Notes: generated by a model not told the origin, from the letters alone. A DNA stretch of 64,000 nucleotides from Hydrogenovibrio thermophilus (GCF_004028275.1 NZ_CP035033.1:1488001-1552000); one strand, 5' to 3'; positions 29,660-39,919 are shown, counted from the first letter of the stretch. Made by a program: numbers and translations.

Positions 29660-31012
29660 TTACGTCACACTCTCAACGAATACAACAAACACCAGAACCG
29701 GTGCCACGAATTTCACCAGAACACCGTAAAGATTCGACCATTTCGGCGGCATCCCGGACTCCCCGTCACGCTGTTGCTGTGTCCAGACCCAGCCGACAAA
29801 CAAGGCCGTGAACATTCCGCCCAACGGCAGCATGACATTCGACGTCAGGAAATCCATGGTGCCGAAGAAGGTCTTGTCCTGCAAAAAGTGGACGTTTTTC
29901 CAAAGGTTGAACGACAACACACTGCCCAATCCTAACGTCCAGGAAAATAACCCCAGCGTCCAGGCCGCTTTTCGACGCGTAAAGCCCCAGTTCTGTTCCA
30001 ACCAACTGATGGCCGGTTCAATCATGGAAATCGCCGAACTCAAGGCGGCAAAAACCACCATACCGAAAAATAAAGTCCCGAAAAACCAGCCACCGGTCAT
30101 TTGCCCGAACGCAATCGGCAAGGTCTGAAACAACAACCCCGGGCCGGAACCCGCTTCCAGGCCATTTCCGAATACAATTGAAAAAATCACCAGGCCTGCA
30201 ATCAAGGCAATAATCGTATCCGCCGCCACGATCCACAAACTGGCGCGCACAATGGAGTAATCTTTCGGCATATAGGAGCCATAAACCATCATGGTTCCGA
30301 AGCCTAGACTCAGCGTGAAAAACGCATGCCCCAAGGCAATCAACACCGAATCGGTCGTCAAAGCGGAAAAGTTGGGTTTGAACAGGAATTCAAAACTCTG
30401 CCCCAAAGCACCGGTGGTGGTGGCATAGCCGAGCAAGACCAGCAAAATAATCAACAGCCCCGGCATCATGATATTGATAGCGCGTTCAATCCCGCTGCGC
30501 ACCCCTTTCACCACGATGAGAATCGTCAGCAGCATCACCACCGAATGCCAAAAGGTCAAGCCGGATGGGCTGGCGACAAAATCATCAAAGTGCTGCTGAG
30601 CCTGATCCGCGTTCATGCCGCTGAAGACACCGAACAGACTGTCCACGAAATAAGCGATGCCCCAACCGGCAATGACCGAATAAAACGTCAGAATCAATAA
30701 ACCGCCCATCACCGCATTGAACCCCAGCAGCACCCACAGTTTGCTGGAACCGGTTTCACGTACGATATTGGCGATGGCTTGCGGCGGACTGGCCTTACCG
30801 GCACGCCCCAGTGTGATTTCAGCGATGAGAATCGGCAGACCGATGAGCAGAATACAGAGCAGATAAACAATGACAAACGCGCCACCACCGTTTTCGCCGG
30901 TGATGTAAGGAAACTTCCAAAGATTCCCGAGGCCAACTGCCGAACCGATTGCCGCTAAAATGAAAATCGTTTGGGACGTCCAAGCCTGAGTTGAAAGTTT
31001 CAACTGCGCCAT
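29660..31012 (-). CDS. Sodium-dependent transporter of the NSS family
   Basis: A 450-residue inner membrane symporter with about eleven hydrophobic segments. The NSS hallmark AIGSAVGLGNLWKFPYITGENGGGAFV spans the sodium-coordinating first transmembrane helix. The unwound sixth segment reads LSLGFGTMMVYGSYM. The substrate is likely an amino acid but cannot be assigned. Divergent from murB by 50 bases. Confidence 0.92.
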   Translation of the reverse strand: MAQLKLSTQAWTSQTIFILAAIGSAVGLGNLWKFPYITGENGGGAFVIVYLLCILLIGLPILIAEITLGRAGKASPPQAIANIVRETGSSKLWVLLGFNAVMGGLLILTFYSVIAGWGIAYFVDSLFGVFSGMNADQAQQHFDDFVASPSGLTFWHSVVMLLTILIVVKGVRSGIERAINIMMPGLLIILLVLLGYATTTGALGQSFEFLFKPNFSALTTDSVLIALGHAFFTLSLGFGTMMVYGSYMPKDYSIVRASLWIVAADTIIALIAGLVIFSIVFGNGLEAGSGPGLLFQTLPIAFGQMTGGWFFGTLFFGMVVFAALSSAISMIEPAISWLEQNWGFTRRKAAWTLGLFSWTLGLGSVLSFNLWKNVHFLQDKTFFGTMDFLTSNVMLPLGGMFTALFVGWVWTQQQRDGESGMPPKWSNLYGVLVKFVAPVLVFVVFVESVT

Positions 31013-31062
31013 AAATATTCCTTTATAATAACCACACTCTTTGTTACAAAATTATAGCAGAT

Positions 31063-32094
31063 ATGCATATTCACGCGAATTATTCCCTAAAAAACCGGAA
31101 TACGTTCAAAATCGACATCAAAACGCAGTATTTTGTCGAAATAAGCAAACAGTCTGACATCCCGATTTTGCGCTCCGACATGAAACTGTCGGCCATTCCG
31201 TGGGTGATCATGGGCGGTGGCAGCAATATCCTGTTTACGCAGGATTTGGAGAAGGTCATCGTCACCTGTCAGTACGATAAAATTCGCGTCATGAAAGAAG
31301 ACGAAGACAGCATTTGGCTGTCGGTCGGTGCCGGCATGCCTTGGCACGATTTTGTAAAATACACGGTCGAACACGGTTATTGGGGCTTGGAGAACCTCGC
31401 CTTGATTCCGGGAACCGTCGGGGCCGCACCGGTTCAGAACATCGGCGCTTACGGTGCCGAAGCGCGCGATACCATCACCCGAGTGCAAACCCTCAACCTC
31501 TTCACCGGCGAACGTCGCGAATTCCGTAACAGTGATTGCCGCTTCGGTTACCGCACCAGCATTTTCAAGGAAGAACACGAAAACCGTTTGCTGGTCCACC
31601 GCGTGACGTTCCGTTTGAAAAAGCTCGAATCCGGCCAACCCAACCTGGTGTACGAACCGCTCAAGGAAGCCATCTTGTCGCATTATCCCGGTAAAGAAGG
31701 CTTAACCCCGCAGGATATTTTCGATGCCGTCGTCACCATCCGCCAGCAAAAGATTCCCGACCCACGCATTTACGGCAATGCCGGCAGCTTTTTCAAGAAC
31801 CCCTTGATCACCGAAGAATACTACAACGAACTCACCGCCACCCATGGCGACATTCCACACCACAAAACCATTACCAATGAATATAAAATCCCGGCGGCTT
31901 GGCTGATTGAGCAATCCGGCTGGAAAGGTCGTAAACTGCGAAATGCAGCGGTTTCGGAAAAACATGCTTTGGTTCTGGTAAACCTGGGCGATGCCAGAGG
32001 TTGCGACATCGTCCGCTTGGCGGAATGCATTCAAGAAGACATTGACCACAAATTCGGTATCCACCTGGAAAAAGAAGTCATTGTCATGAAATAA
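31063..32094 (+). CDS. murB: UDP-N-acetylenolpyruvoylglucosamine reductase
   Basis: A 343-residue FAD enzyme, second step of UDP-MurNAc synthesis. FAD-binding signatures: VIMGGGSNILF and PGTVGAAPVQNIGAYG. Catalytic Ser in GNAGSFFKNP and Glu near LEKEVIV. The length is type I, like E. coli MurB (342). The 50-base gap to the divergent transporter must hold both promoters. Confidence 0.96.
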   Translation: MHIHANYSLKNRNTFKIDIKTQYFVEISKQSDIPILRSDMKLSAIPWVIMGGGSNILFTQDLEKVIVTCQYDKIRVMKEDEDSIWLSVGAGMPWHDFVKYTVEHGYWGLENLALIPGTVGAAPVQNIGAYGAEARDTITRVQTLNLFTGERREFRNSDCRFGYRTSIFKEEHENRLLVHRVTFRLKKLESGQPNLVYEPLKEAILSHYPGKEGLTPQDIFDAVVTIRQQKIPDPRIYGNAGSFFKNPLITEEYYNELTATHGDIPHHKTITNEYKIPAAWLIEQSGWKGRKLRNAAVSEKHALVLVNLGDARGCDIVRLAECIQEDIDHKFGIHLEKEVIVMK

Positions 32095-32117
32095 GGGCGC
32101 TGTTGCGCCCTTATTTT
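32089..32117. terminator. Terminator overlapping the murB stop
   Basis: Twelve-pair stem with arms AAATAAGGGCGC and GCGCCCTTATTT around TGTT. It includes the murB stop codon and ends in a short T run. mscS converges from the other side. Confidence 0.8.
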
Positions 32118-32145
32118 GTCTAGCCCGTCGGCCTGAAACCAAACG

Positions 32146-33426
32146 TTATTTGTTTGTCGGGATTTCCGCCAGGCCTGGCGGTTCCAGCTTCACGCTGTCT
32201 TCCACATACAAAGTACGGGTCGGGAAGGCCATTTCCGCGCCATGACTGGCCACCACATCGGCAACCTTCAATAATACATCTTCCTGGATCTCTTGATAAC
32301 GCACCCATACAGTCGTTTTCGTAAAGGTGTAAATCATAATATCCAGAGTGGAATTGTTGTAGGCCACAAAGTTCACAAAAGTGGTCTGATTCTGATCAAT
32401 TTCCGGGTGATTTTTCAGCATTTCTTTAATACCTGACGTCACCGCGGCCATTTTGTCAATATCGCAATACCGCAACCCAATGACCTGTTTGATTCGGCGA
32501 TTCGTCATACGCGACGGATTTTCGATGGAAATAGTCGAAAAAATACCATTGGGAATGTACAGCGGGCGCTTGTCGAACGTTCGCACCACAGTCAAACGCC
32601 AGCCGATGCTTTCCACCGTACCTTCGATTTCTTTATCCGGTGAACGAATCCAATCTCCGGTACTGAAAGGTTTATCCCAATACAGCATCAAGCCACCCAA
32701 TACATTACCAATGACGTCTTTGGCGGCAAAACCGACCGCCATGGCACCCACACCACCGAAGGCGATCAAACCGGCCAGGTTCACACCCATCTCACTCAAC
32801 ACAAACAGCCCCGTCACCACGAACACCGTGAGTTTGAACACCTTGGCACCCGCTTCGACCGTCACCGAATCCCAGCGTGAGTCCTTCCGCTCCAAGCGTT
32901 TGAGGTGAATTTCAATGTGCCGCACCCAGCGCACCGAGAACCAAGCCACGGCAATCACACCGAGGGTGGACTTAAATTCTGTAATATAAGGCTTGAGTTC
33001 GAGCAACACCCTGAAATGGTTCATCATGGTGATGATGGCCAGCGTCAAACCGGACAACCAGATATAAAATGAAACCGGTGCTTTCAAAGACTTGGTAATG
33101 CTGCCCACAAAACGTTTTTTGTGCTTGTCTAAATAATAATCCACCCCACCGATGGCAATTCTAAACACCACATCCACCACCAAGGTGATGGCAAAGACAA
33201 TCAGTAACAACAGCAACCAGATTTGCCCGCCGAACAATTCGGCCAGATAACGCCAAGCTTCCGGAAAAACGTCGATTGTACTGGTGAAAGTGTTTTTCGC
33301 GAAGTCCTCGAACAGCGTCTCTTCATCTTGATTCAGCGCTTTTTCGATTCCCGAATTCACAAAAGGGCCGCCAAGCGACAGCAACGTTTCGTTCAAAAAA
33401 CCGATAATGGACATGAGGATATTCAT
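32146..33426 (-). CDS. Mechanosensitive ion channel, MscS family
   Basis: A 426-residue channel with an N-terminal extension and about five transmembrane segments, closer to YnaI-type than to the 286-residue MscS. The pore helix is glycine/alanine rich (GVGAMAVGFAAKDVIGNVLGG, written here in part), followed by the beta domain (FSTGDWIRS) and alpha-beta vestibule. It relieves osmotic downshock in the family. Its start overlaps the nagZ stop as ATGA. A CCAGGCCTGG copy codes for Pro-Gly-Leu near the C-terminus. Confidence 0.9.
   Translation of the reverse strand: MNILMSIIGFLNETLLSLGGPFVNSGIEKALNQDEETLFEDFAKNTFTSTIDVFPEAWRYLAELFGGQIWLLLLLIVFAITLVVDVVFRIAIGGVDYYLDKHKKRFVGSITKSLKAPVSFYIWLSGLTLAIITMMNHFRVLLELKPYITEFKSTLGVIAVAWFSVRWVRHIEIHLKRLERKDSRWDSVTVEAGAKVFKLTVFVVTGLFVLSEMGVNLAGLIAFGGVGAMAVGFAAKDVIGNVLGGLMLYWDKPFSTGDWIRSPDKEIEGTVESIGWRLTVVRTFDKRPLYIPNGIFSTISIENPSRMTNRRIKQVIGLRYCDIDKMAAVTSGIKEMLKNHPEIDQNQTTFVNFVAYNNSTLDIMIYTFTKTTVWVRYQEIQEDVLLKVADVVASHGAEMAFPTRTLYVEDSVKLEPPGLAEIPTNK
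32169..32178. repeat. CCAGGCCTGG palindrome, copy 8 (in mscS 3' end)
   Basis: Exact copy ten codons before the stop of the MscS-type gene, read as Pro-Gly-Leu; symmetry extends to 16 bases (CCGCCAGGCCTGGCGG). Confidence 0.95.
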
Positions 33427-34496
33427 ACTGTAAAGGCCTGCTGATTTTCTTCATTCATAAAATGCTCGATACGTGCCGACGCCGATTGCCATAACGGATT
33501 TGTCAGCAACTGATGCTGCTGCAGTTTACCTTTGCCGTGCAAACGAATCAAACGGGCATGGGAAACCGGACCGGTATCCCAAGCCACCTCCGTCAAAACC
33601 TGATCGGCCGAGACCGGGTCATTACACACCAACACCAAATCACAGCCCGCTTCCAAAGCCGCTCGCACTCGGGTAGGCGCATCACCGAATTCGGTGGCGG
33701 CATGCATCGACATGTCATCACTGATAATGGCGCCTTCAAAGTGGCACTGGCGTCGCAGCACATCTTGTAACCAGGTTTTGGAAAACCCGGCCGGTAAATC
33801 ATCGACTTTCGGGTAACGCACATGCGCCGGCATCACTGCATCCACACCATATTCAATCAGTTTTAAGAACGGCTGAATATCGGTTTGCAGAATGGTATTG
33901 AAATCGCGTTCGTCGACTGCGACTTCCAAATGGGTATCGGCTTGAATGTAACCGTGCCCGGGGAAATGTTTGGCCACCGAGGCCATCCCGGCTTTTTTCA
34001 TACCGGAAACCAGATGCTGCGCCAGCTTCCCCACCACCAAAGGATCGGCATCAAAGGCTCGGTCACCGATGACGCGACTGTCACCGTAATCCAAATCCAC
34101 CACCGGCGCAAAACTGAAATCGATACCCACGGCCAGTAATTCCGCTGCCATCAGCCAACCGACACTCTCGGCCAACTCCTGTGCCTGCTTTGGATGTTGA
34201 TGATACAAGTCTCCAATCAATCCCATCGGTGGCAACCGTGTAAAACCATCTCGAAAGCGCTGAACGCGTCCACCTTCATGATCGACACCAATCAACAGTT
34301 TCGGGTGACGTAACTGATGAATCTCCCGAGTCAGAGCCATCAATTGTTCCACCGATTCAAAGTTTCGGCTGAACAGAATCACCCCACCGACCAACGGGTC
34401 CATCAAGCGTTCACGCTCGTGCGGCTGCATCTGCGTGCCTTCCAAGTCGACCATTACACAGCCCAACGGCATGGACTCACCAAACAATTTTTCCAT
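33423..34496 (-). CDS. nagZ: Beta-N-acetylhexosaminidase NagZ
   Basis: A 357-residue cytoplasmic family 3 glycosidase that frees GlcNAc from anhydro-muropeptides in cell wall recycling. The signature VAKHFPGHGYIQADTH includes the His-Asp dyad, and the nucleophile Asp is in GAIISDDMSM. Length is close to E. coli NagZ (341). Overlaps the MscS-type gene by four bases, so both come from one mRNA. Confidence 0.94.
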   Translation of the reverse strand: MEKLFGESMPLGCVMVDLEGTQMQPHERERLMDPLVGGVILFSRNFESVEQLMALTREIHQLRHPKLLIGVDHEGGRVQRFRDGFTRLPPMGLIGDLYHQHPKQAQELAESVGWLMAAELLAVGIDFSFAPVVDLDYGDSRVIGDRAFDADPLVVGKLAQHLVSGMKKAGMASVAKHFPGHGYIQADTHLEVAVDERDFNTILQTDIQPFLKLIEYGVDAVMPAHVRYPKVDDLPAGFSKTWLQDVLRRQCHFEGAIISDDMSMHAATEFGDAPTRVRAALEAGCDLVLVCNDPVSADQVLTEVAWDTGPVSHARLIRLHGKGKLQQHQLLTNPLWQSASARIEHFMNEENQQAFTV

Positions 34497-34857
34497 ATGC
34501 TTCCGTGTTTACCTTAAATACCTGCCACGATTATAACCGTTTCACGTCAAAATGCAGTCTCCCAGCCATTGAAAATCCTGGACGAAACTTGAACGCCGGT
34601 ACCGAACCATAAATTTTGGTTATTCTTGATTTAAAACAGCCTTTGTGACATTCGCTTCACATTTCCATATAAAGTTTATGCAAACTTCGTTATAATTTTC
34701 TGAAAAGCACTGCGAGCCGGTCACGTCAAATGCATAAGAAAAAAGTAAAGACGTTATAACAACAAAAACGACCAGGCCTGGACAATTTTCCTGATGTATC
34801 GACCCGGAACAGTCGAAAACCCTGCAAGGTGTTTGAAAGGATTCAAACCGAACGTTT
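34497..34857. other. Divergent intergenic region nagZ / GGDEF-EAL gene
   Basis: 361 non-coding bases. TATAAT at 34691-34696 is a possible -10 element without a clear -35. One CCAGGCCTGG palindrome at 34772-34781. Nothing else supported. Confidence 0.4.
34772..34781. repeat. CCAGGCCTGG palindrome, copy 9 (non-coding)
   Basis: Exact copy 77 bases upstream of the GGDEF-EAL start codon; no symmetric extension. Confidence 0.95.
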
Positions 34858-37563
34858 ATGCCCCAGAAGAACCTGATTATCCCCACCCTGTTTTCCTTAC
34901 TGATTCTATCGCTTTTGCTGGTGAGCATTCACTTCTATACCGAAAAGCGCACAGAAGAAGTCACCCGAGAAAAATACGAAAACAAAGCCCTGGAAGTCCA
35001 AAACCTAGTGGATACGCTGATTCAAGGCCAAAAGGACAAGATGACGTTCATCGCACTTTCCTTAGCGCAGGACTCCCAACTCAAAGACGCCTTATTGAAT
35101 CAAAACACGCAGCTTTCTTATCAAGATTACTTGAAAACACTTTCGCAACACTCTGATTTAAAAAACCTTTGGCTGCATATCGTCGACAATACCGGCCACA
35201 GTTTCTACCGTAGCTGGACGGATAAACGCGGCGATAACATTCTGGAAAAGCGCCGTGATTTGCAAAAAATGCTACAGGAACCGACGGTTATTGAAACCAT
35301 CAGCACCGGCATTTTCGATATGACCTTCAAATCCAGCGTACCGATTTACGACAATGACCGTTTTATCGGTGTTTTCGAAGTCATCGGCAAATTCAATTCC
35401 ATTGTCGAAAAGCTCAAAAGCCGTCACATCGAAAGCGTTTTGCTGGCCGATAAACACTACCGGGACCAAATCAAATTTCCGTTTTCCAAACGCTTCCTCA
35501 ATGACTACTACTTGGTTAACGGCCAAGCACAGACGGCTCACCTTCAAGAAATCCTCGACCATAATCTACTGACGTACAGCCAATCCCACCATTACTACAT
35601 CGACACCGCCGACCAGCAGCTAATCAGTTTCTTTAAGTTGCCTAATATCGACGGCGAACCAATGGGACATTTCTTCTTTTTCTACCCGCTGGATTTGATT
35701 GATGTCAGCTCACAGCAGCTGAAGCCGTTCAACCTTTATATCTATACGATTCTGGTTTACCTGTTCCTGCTCGGCGGCTATTTCTACTGGGCCAATAAAA
35801 ACCGTACCCGTGAAATATTCGAATTCAACCGCCACCTGTCGAAAACGGTAGACCAAAAAACGCAACAACTGTCCACCCAGAAATACTTCCTGCAAAACGT
35901 TATCGATGGTGTGTCCGACGCCGTCACAGTGTACGATAGAACCCTTTCGACCTCCCTGATGAACCATGCGGCTCGTGCCCTCCCCGAACTGAAACTCAGT
36001 CAACATCTGCTGAATAACCGTGACACCGTTACCATTCAAGACAACGAGCCGCCCGCTTTAAAACTGGCGGCCCAAAGCTTTGAATCCGGCCGCTCGCAAA
36101 AAACGGTTTTGCATTATCTTGACCCTCAACTGAAAAAACATTATGTCGAACTGACCACCACGCCCATTAAAAACAGTCGACACGAGGTGACCTCCGTCAT
36201 TCAATTGGGGCACGAAATCACCAACTACCTGGACATTCAGGAGCAATTACAGCAACAGAAAAACGACCTGGATTTCATCGCCTACCACGACCCTTTGACC
36301 GACTTGCCGAACCGCATTTTGTTCTTGGACCGATTGAATCAAGCCATCAACCAGGCACAGCGCAATAACGAAAAAATCGCCTTGTTGTTCATTGACCTGG
36401 ACCGTTTCAAGGAAATCAATGATTCGTTCGGCCACAACAGCGGTGATGAAGTATTGATTGTCTGCGCCGAACGCCTGCAAAGCTGTATTCGCAAAATCGA
36501 TACCGTGGCCCGCCTCGGTGGCGACGAATTCACCATCCTGCTCGATGCTCTAAAGAGCAATAACGTCATCATTAACATCGTCGAGAAAATCATCAACCAC
36601 TTGTCGGCCCCGATTTACCTTGGTGACGACGTCTTCCACGTCACCGCCAGTATCGGTATCAGCCTCTTCCCGAACGATGGTCAAAACGCCGAACAGTTGC
36701 TCAAAAATGCCGACGCCGCCATGTATAAAGCCAAAGACGATGGAAAGAACACCTATCACTTCTACACCAAAGAAATGACCGAACAGGCTTTCGAACGTAT
36801 CTTCATGGAAAACAATCTTCGTGAAGCCCTCAACCGTAACGAATTCGAAATGTATTATCAGCCGCAATACGACTCCAACACCAACGAAATCGTCGGATTC
36901 GAAGCCCTGGTACGCTGGAACCACCCGGAACGAGGCCTGATTCCGCCGCAACAATTCATTCCTGTGGCCGAAGAAACCGGCCTGATTGTGCCACTCGGCC
37001 GTCAAATCATCGACATGGCCACAACGGCCATTGCCGAATGGCAACGCAGCGGCTTGACGAAAGCCAGAATGGCCATCAACGTGTCCGCCAAACAATTGCG
37101 AGACGCCAGCTTTACCCAAACGCTCAGCGCCATTTTGGATAAGAACCAATGTCTGCCCGAATGGCTGGAATTGGAAATCACCGAAAGTTCGGTCATGAAG
37201 AACACGGAACACACCATCAAGCTGTTGCATCAAATCCGCCGCCGCGGCATCACCATTTCCATCGATGATTTCGGCACCGGCTATTCCTCCTTGGCCTACC
37301 TGAAAAAGCTACCGATCAATAAGGTGAAAATCGACCGTTCTTTCATCTGCAACCTGCCGGAAGACAAGGATGATGCGGAAATCACCAAGGCCATCATCTC
37401 CATGAGCCAGAGCTTGAATTTGGATATTATTGCGGAAGGAATTGAAACCGACGAACAGCGAGCATTCGTCAATTCGGAAGGCTGCTATATGATTCAGGGC
37501 TACTTATACAGCAAACCCGTCACTTACGATGACATGACCGCCAAATTGAAAGGCGAGGCTTAA
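34858..37563 (+). CDS. Membrane-bound diguanylate cyclase/phosphodiesterase (GGDEF-EAL)
   Basis: A 901-residue cyclic-di-GMP enzyme. A transmembrane helix (about 5-25), a periplasmic sensor domain of Cache-like size (26-280), a second helix (about 285-305), a PAS-like region (about 345-465), then GGDEF and EAL domains. The GGDEF motif is intact (residues 552-557) with an RxxD inhibitory site (RKID) five residues before it. EAL is intact near residue 682 (FEALVRW), with the later NVSAKQL and DDFGTGYSSL motifs, so both activities are possible. The EAxxE-type motifs look complete. Ligand unknown. Confidence 0.92.
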   Translation: MPQKNLIIPTLFSLLILSLLLVSIHFYTEKRTEEVTREKYENKALEVQNLVDTLIQGQKDKMTFIALSLAQDSQLKDALLNQNTQLSYQDYLKTLSQHSDLKNLWLHIVDNTGHSFYRSWTDKRGDNILEKRRDLQKMLQEPTVIETISTGIFDMTFKSSVPIYDNDRFIGVFEVIGKFNSIVEKLKSRHIESVLLADKHYRDQIKFPFSKRFLNDYYLVNGQAQTAHLQEILDHNLLTYSQSHHYYIDTADQQLISFFKLPNIDGEPMGHFFFFYPLDLIDVSSQQLKPFNLYIYTILVYLFLLGGYFYWANKNRTREIFEFNRHLSKTVDQKTQQLSTQKYFLQNVIDGVSDAVTVYDRTLSTSLMNHAARALPELKLSQHLLNNRDTVTIQDNEPPALKLAAQSFESGRSQKTVLHYLDPQLKKHYVELTTTPIKNSRHEVTSVIQLGHEITNYLDIQEQLQQQKNDLDFIAYHDPLTDLPNRILFLDRLNQAINQAQRNNEKIALLFIDLDRFKEINDSFGHNSGDEVLIVCAERLQSCIRKIDTVARLGGDEFTILLDALKSNNVIINIVEKIINHLSAPIYLGDDVFHVTASIGISLFPNDGQNAEQLLKNADAAMYKAKDDGKNTYHFYTKEMTEQAFERIFMENNLREALNRNEFEMYYQPQYDSNTNEIVGFEALVRWNHPERGLIPPQQFIPVAEETGLIVPLGRQIIDMATTAIAEWQRSGLTKARMAINVSAKQLRDASFTQTLSAILDKNQCLPEWLELEITESSVMKNTEHTIKLLHQIRRRGITISIDDFGTGYSSLAYLKKLPINKVKIDRSFICNLPEDKDDAEITKAIISMSQSLNLDIIAEGIETDEQRAFVNSEGCYMIQGYLYSKPVTYDDMTAKLKGEA

Positions 37564-37598
37564 GGAACACTTTCGGCTCCCAGAGCCAGATAAAATAT

Positions 37599-38414
37599 TT
37601 AAACGGTGCGCGGGCGGGCTTTGACGTCCAGACGATCCCGCCACTGATCCCCCAGCAGATTCACGCCCAGTACCACCAACATCAACGCAATGCCCGGCGC
37701 CCACACCAAGTGCGGCGCCACCAGTAAATAACGCGTGCCTTCCCGTATCATACTGCCCCAGGAAGCATCCGGTGCCTGAACCCCCAACCCTAGGAAAGAC
37801 AACCCGGCTTCGGAAATGACCGCTCCGGCAATGCCAAAGGTCGCTTCCACCCCAAGCGGTGCCAGCATCAAGGGAATCAAGTGCCGAAACAAAATACGAT
37901 GCGTCGGCACGGCCATCGCCTTGGCGGCCAGAATATGCTCGCGCTGCCGCAAACTCAACGTTTGAGCGCGTGCCAAACGCGCATAACCGACCCAACCGAC
38001 CGTCACCAGCGCGAATACGACATTTTCAATGCCCGGCCCTAAAATCGCCGCCAATGCAATCGCCAACAACAACCCCGGAAACGCCAAAAACACATCAATG
38101 ATTTTCAAGACCACTTTATCGGTCCAACCGCCGACATAAGCGCTGTAGACACCGATGGTCGTGCCGATTAATGCGGAGAATACCACCACCGACACCGCAA
38201 CCAATAACGACGTCTGCGCGCCCATCAGCAGCCTGTCCCACACGGGGCGTCCCAACTCATCATAGCCCAGCCAGCTTCCCGCATCGCTCAAGGCCAATAA
38301 TTTGTCGAGTTGAACCTCGATGGCGGCATGACCGACGGCATAACCACCCAACGCCATCAATAACCAGGCGAGGACAATGCCATAAGGTAACCATTTGAAT
38401 GTCGGAAACGTCAT
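37599..38414 (-). CDS. Peptide-type ABC transporter permease, DppC-like
   Basis: A 271-residue inner membrane permease. The EAA loop is at about 170-190 (LARAQTLSLRQREHILAAKA), with five to six membrane segments. It is the second permease of a peptide/nickel (PepT) family importer and follows its DppB partner by 22 bases. No ATPase gene follows; the downstream neighbour is on the other strand. Confidence 0.88.
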   Translation of the reverse strand: MTFPTFKWLPYGIVLAWLLMALGGYAVGHAAIEVQLDKLLALSDAGSWLGYDELGRPVWDRLLMGAQTSLLVAVSVVVFSALIGTTIGVYSAYVGGWTDKVVLKIIDVFLAFPGLLLAIALAAILGPGIENVVFALVTVGWVGYARLARAQTLSLRQREHILAAKAMAVPTHRILFRHLIPLMLAPLGVEATFGIAGAVISEAGLSFLGLGVQAPDASWGSMIREGTRYLLVAPHLVWAPGIALMLVVLGVNLLGDQWRDRLDVKARPRTV

Positions 38415-38436
38415 GTGATTTTAATTTGCCTCATCG

Positions 38437-39360
38437 CTACTTCGCCAAACGGATTCGGGGGTCCAGCCAGGCATAGACCACTTCAGTCAGCCCGTTCACC
38501 GTAATATAGGCCACACTGATAATCAAAATACACGCTTGCACCACCGGATAATCGCGACGTTGAATCGAGTCCACCAACAATTGTCCCAGGCCTGGCCAAT
38601 CGAAGACCACTTCGGTAATCACCGCGCCACCCAATAATGTACCAAGCTGCAACCCCAGAATCGTCACCACCGGCAACAACGCATTGCGCAAGGCGTGTTT
38701 TCCGAAAACCGTCCGGGGCGGCAAGCCTTTCGCCTGCGCGGTTCGAATAAAGTCTTCATGAAAGACTTCCAATAAAGAAGCCCGGAGCATTCGGGCCAAA
38801 ATCGCCGCCAAGGCCGTGCCCAAAGTCACCGCCGGCAACACCCAAGACCAAGGCTGCTCCGCCCCGCTGACCGGTAACCAAGCCAAACCGATGGCGAAAA
38901 TCAAAATCAACATCGGTCCCAACCAAAAATTAGGAATGGACACACCCAGCAACGACACGGTCATCGACACATAATCCGGCCAGTGGCCCGCACGACGTGC
39001 CGCCCAAAACCCTAAAGGGAAGGCAATCAACACGGCAATCAACAGCGCCATCACGGTCAGTTTCAGCGTATAGGGAAATCGTTCGGCAATGAGATTGGAA
39101 ACCGGCTGCTGGTAAAACAACGACTGTCCGAGGTCGCCGTGCAATAACCCGCCCATATAATGCAGATACTGCTGCCAAATCGGCAAATCCAGTCCCAGCT
39201 GTTTGCGCAACAACGCTTCGTCCGCCGGACTGGCCCAATCGCCCAACATGACCGCGACCGGGTCGCCAGGCACCAAGTGAATCAATAAGAACACCAGCGA
39301 ACTGACCACCCAGGTAATCAACACCACCGACCCGACCAGCCGTATCAAATACTGAATCAT
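38437..39360 (-). CDS. Peptide-type ABC transporter permease, DppB-like
   Basis: A 307-residue permease with the family N-terminus (LVFLLIHLVPGDPVAVMLG) and the EAA loop ARMLRASLLEVFHEDFIRTA with RTVFGKHALRNALLPV. Its ATG overlaps the stop of the L,D-transpeptidase gene as ATGA. Contains a CCAGGCCTGG copy at Trp-Pro-Gly-Leu-Gly. Substrate unknown; peptides or murein peptides are likely from family and neighbour. Confidence 0.9.
   Translation of the reverse strand: MIQYLIRLVGSVVLITWVVSSLVFLLIHLVPGDPVAVMLGDWASPADEALLRKQLGLDLPIWQQYLHYMGGLLHGDLGQSLFYQQPVSNLIAERFPYTLKLTVMALLIAVLIAFPLGFWAARRAGHWPDYVSMTVSLLGVSIPNFWLGPMLILIFAIGLAWLPVSGAEQPWSWVLPAVTLGTALAAILARMLRASLLEVFHEDFIRTAQAKGLPPRTVFGKHALRNALLPVVTILGLQLGTLLGGAVITEVVFDWPGLGQLLVDSIQRRDYPVVQACILIISVAYITVNGLTEVVYAWLDPRIRLAK
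38586..38595. repeat. CCAGGCCTGG palindrome, copy 10 (in dppB-like gene)
   Basis: Exact copy in the DppB-like gene, read as Pro-Gly-Leu; no symmetric extension. Confidence 0.95.
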
Positions 39361-39842
39361 GCCTCAATCACCATTTCCGTTCCTGCCGGAATGCGGTCAA
39401 ACAAATCCAGAATATCGGTGTTGCGCATACGGACACAGCCATGAGAAAAAGGTTGGCCCATTGGTTCGGAATCCGGCGTGCCATGCAAGTAAATATAACG
39501 TTGCATGGTGTCCACCTGACCGAGACGATTCACGCCCTTCTCCAAGCCGGACAGCCATAAAATCCGTGTCAAAATCCAATCACGCTGCGGATGCGCTTCC
39601 GCCAGTGCTGCATCATAGACTTCCCCGGTGGGTCGTCGCCCCACGAATACCGTATTGATGGGTTGACCTTCGCCGATTTTGGCACGAATGATGTGACGCC
39701 CCAGCGGGGTTTTTCCGGAGCCTTTATCCGCACCGATACCGTTTAAAGCCGTGCTTATGGAATAGGTTTTCATCGGTTTGGAATCACCTTCCTCCGAATA
39801 TAACGCCAACTGCTGTTTGGAAATCGACAAATGCAAAAACAA
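39357..39842 (-). CDS. L,D-transpeptidase (YkuD domain)
   Basis: A 161-residue single-domain protein. The catalytic motif is complete (HGTPDSEPMG, then FSHGCVRMRNTDILDLFD), with Cys as nucleophile. It has no signal peptide, like the short YkuD proteins of pseudomonads, so either it is exported by an unknown route or acts on cytoplasmic muropeptides. The start appears to be TTG (39840-39842) or another TTG two codons on. It overlaps the DppB-like gene by four bases. Confidence 0.8.
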   Translation of the reverse strand: MFLHLSISKQQLALYSEEGDSKPMKTYSISTALNGIGADKGSGKTPLGRHIIRAKIGEGQPINTVFVGRRPTGEVYDAALAEAHPQRDWILTRILWLSGLEKGVNRLGQVDTMQRYIYLHGTPDSEPMGQPFSHGCVRMRNTDILDLFDRIPAGTEMVIEA

Positions 39843-39919
39843 ACGGAACGCTCTGCTGTTCTAAAAAACACTTATTTTAACGTGTCCGTGCAGGCTTTGC
39901 TTGGAAAGAAACAAAATGA

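Noticed and set aside
34644-34661. CRP-like site TGTGA...TCACA upstream of the GGDEF-EAL gene.
   Set aside because: The half sites are eight bases apart instead of six, so it does not fit the CRP consensus.
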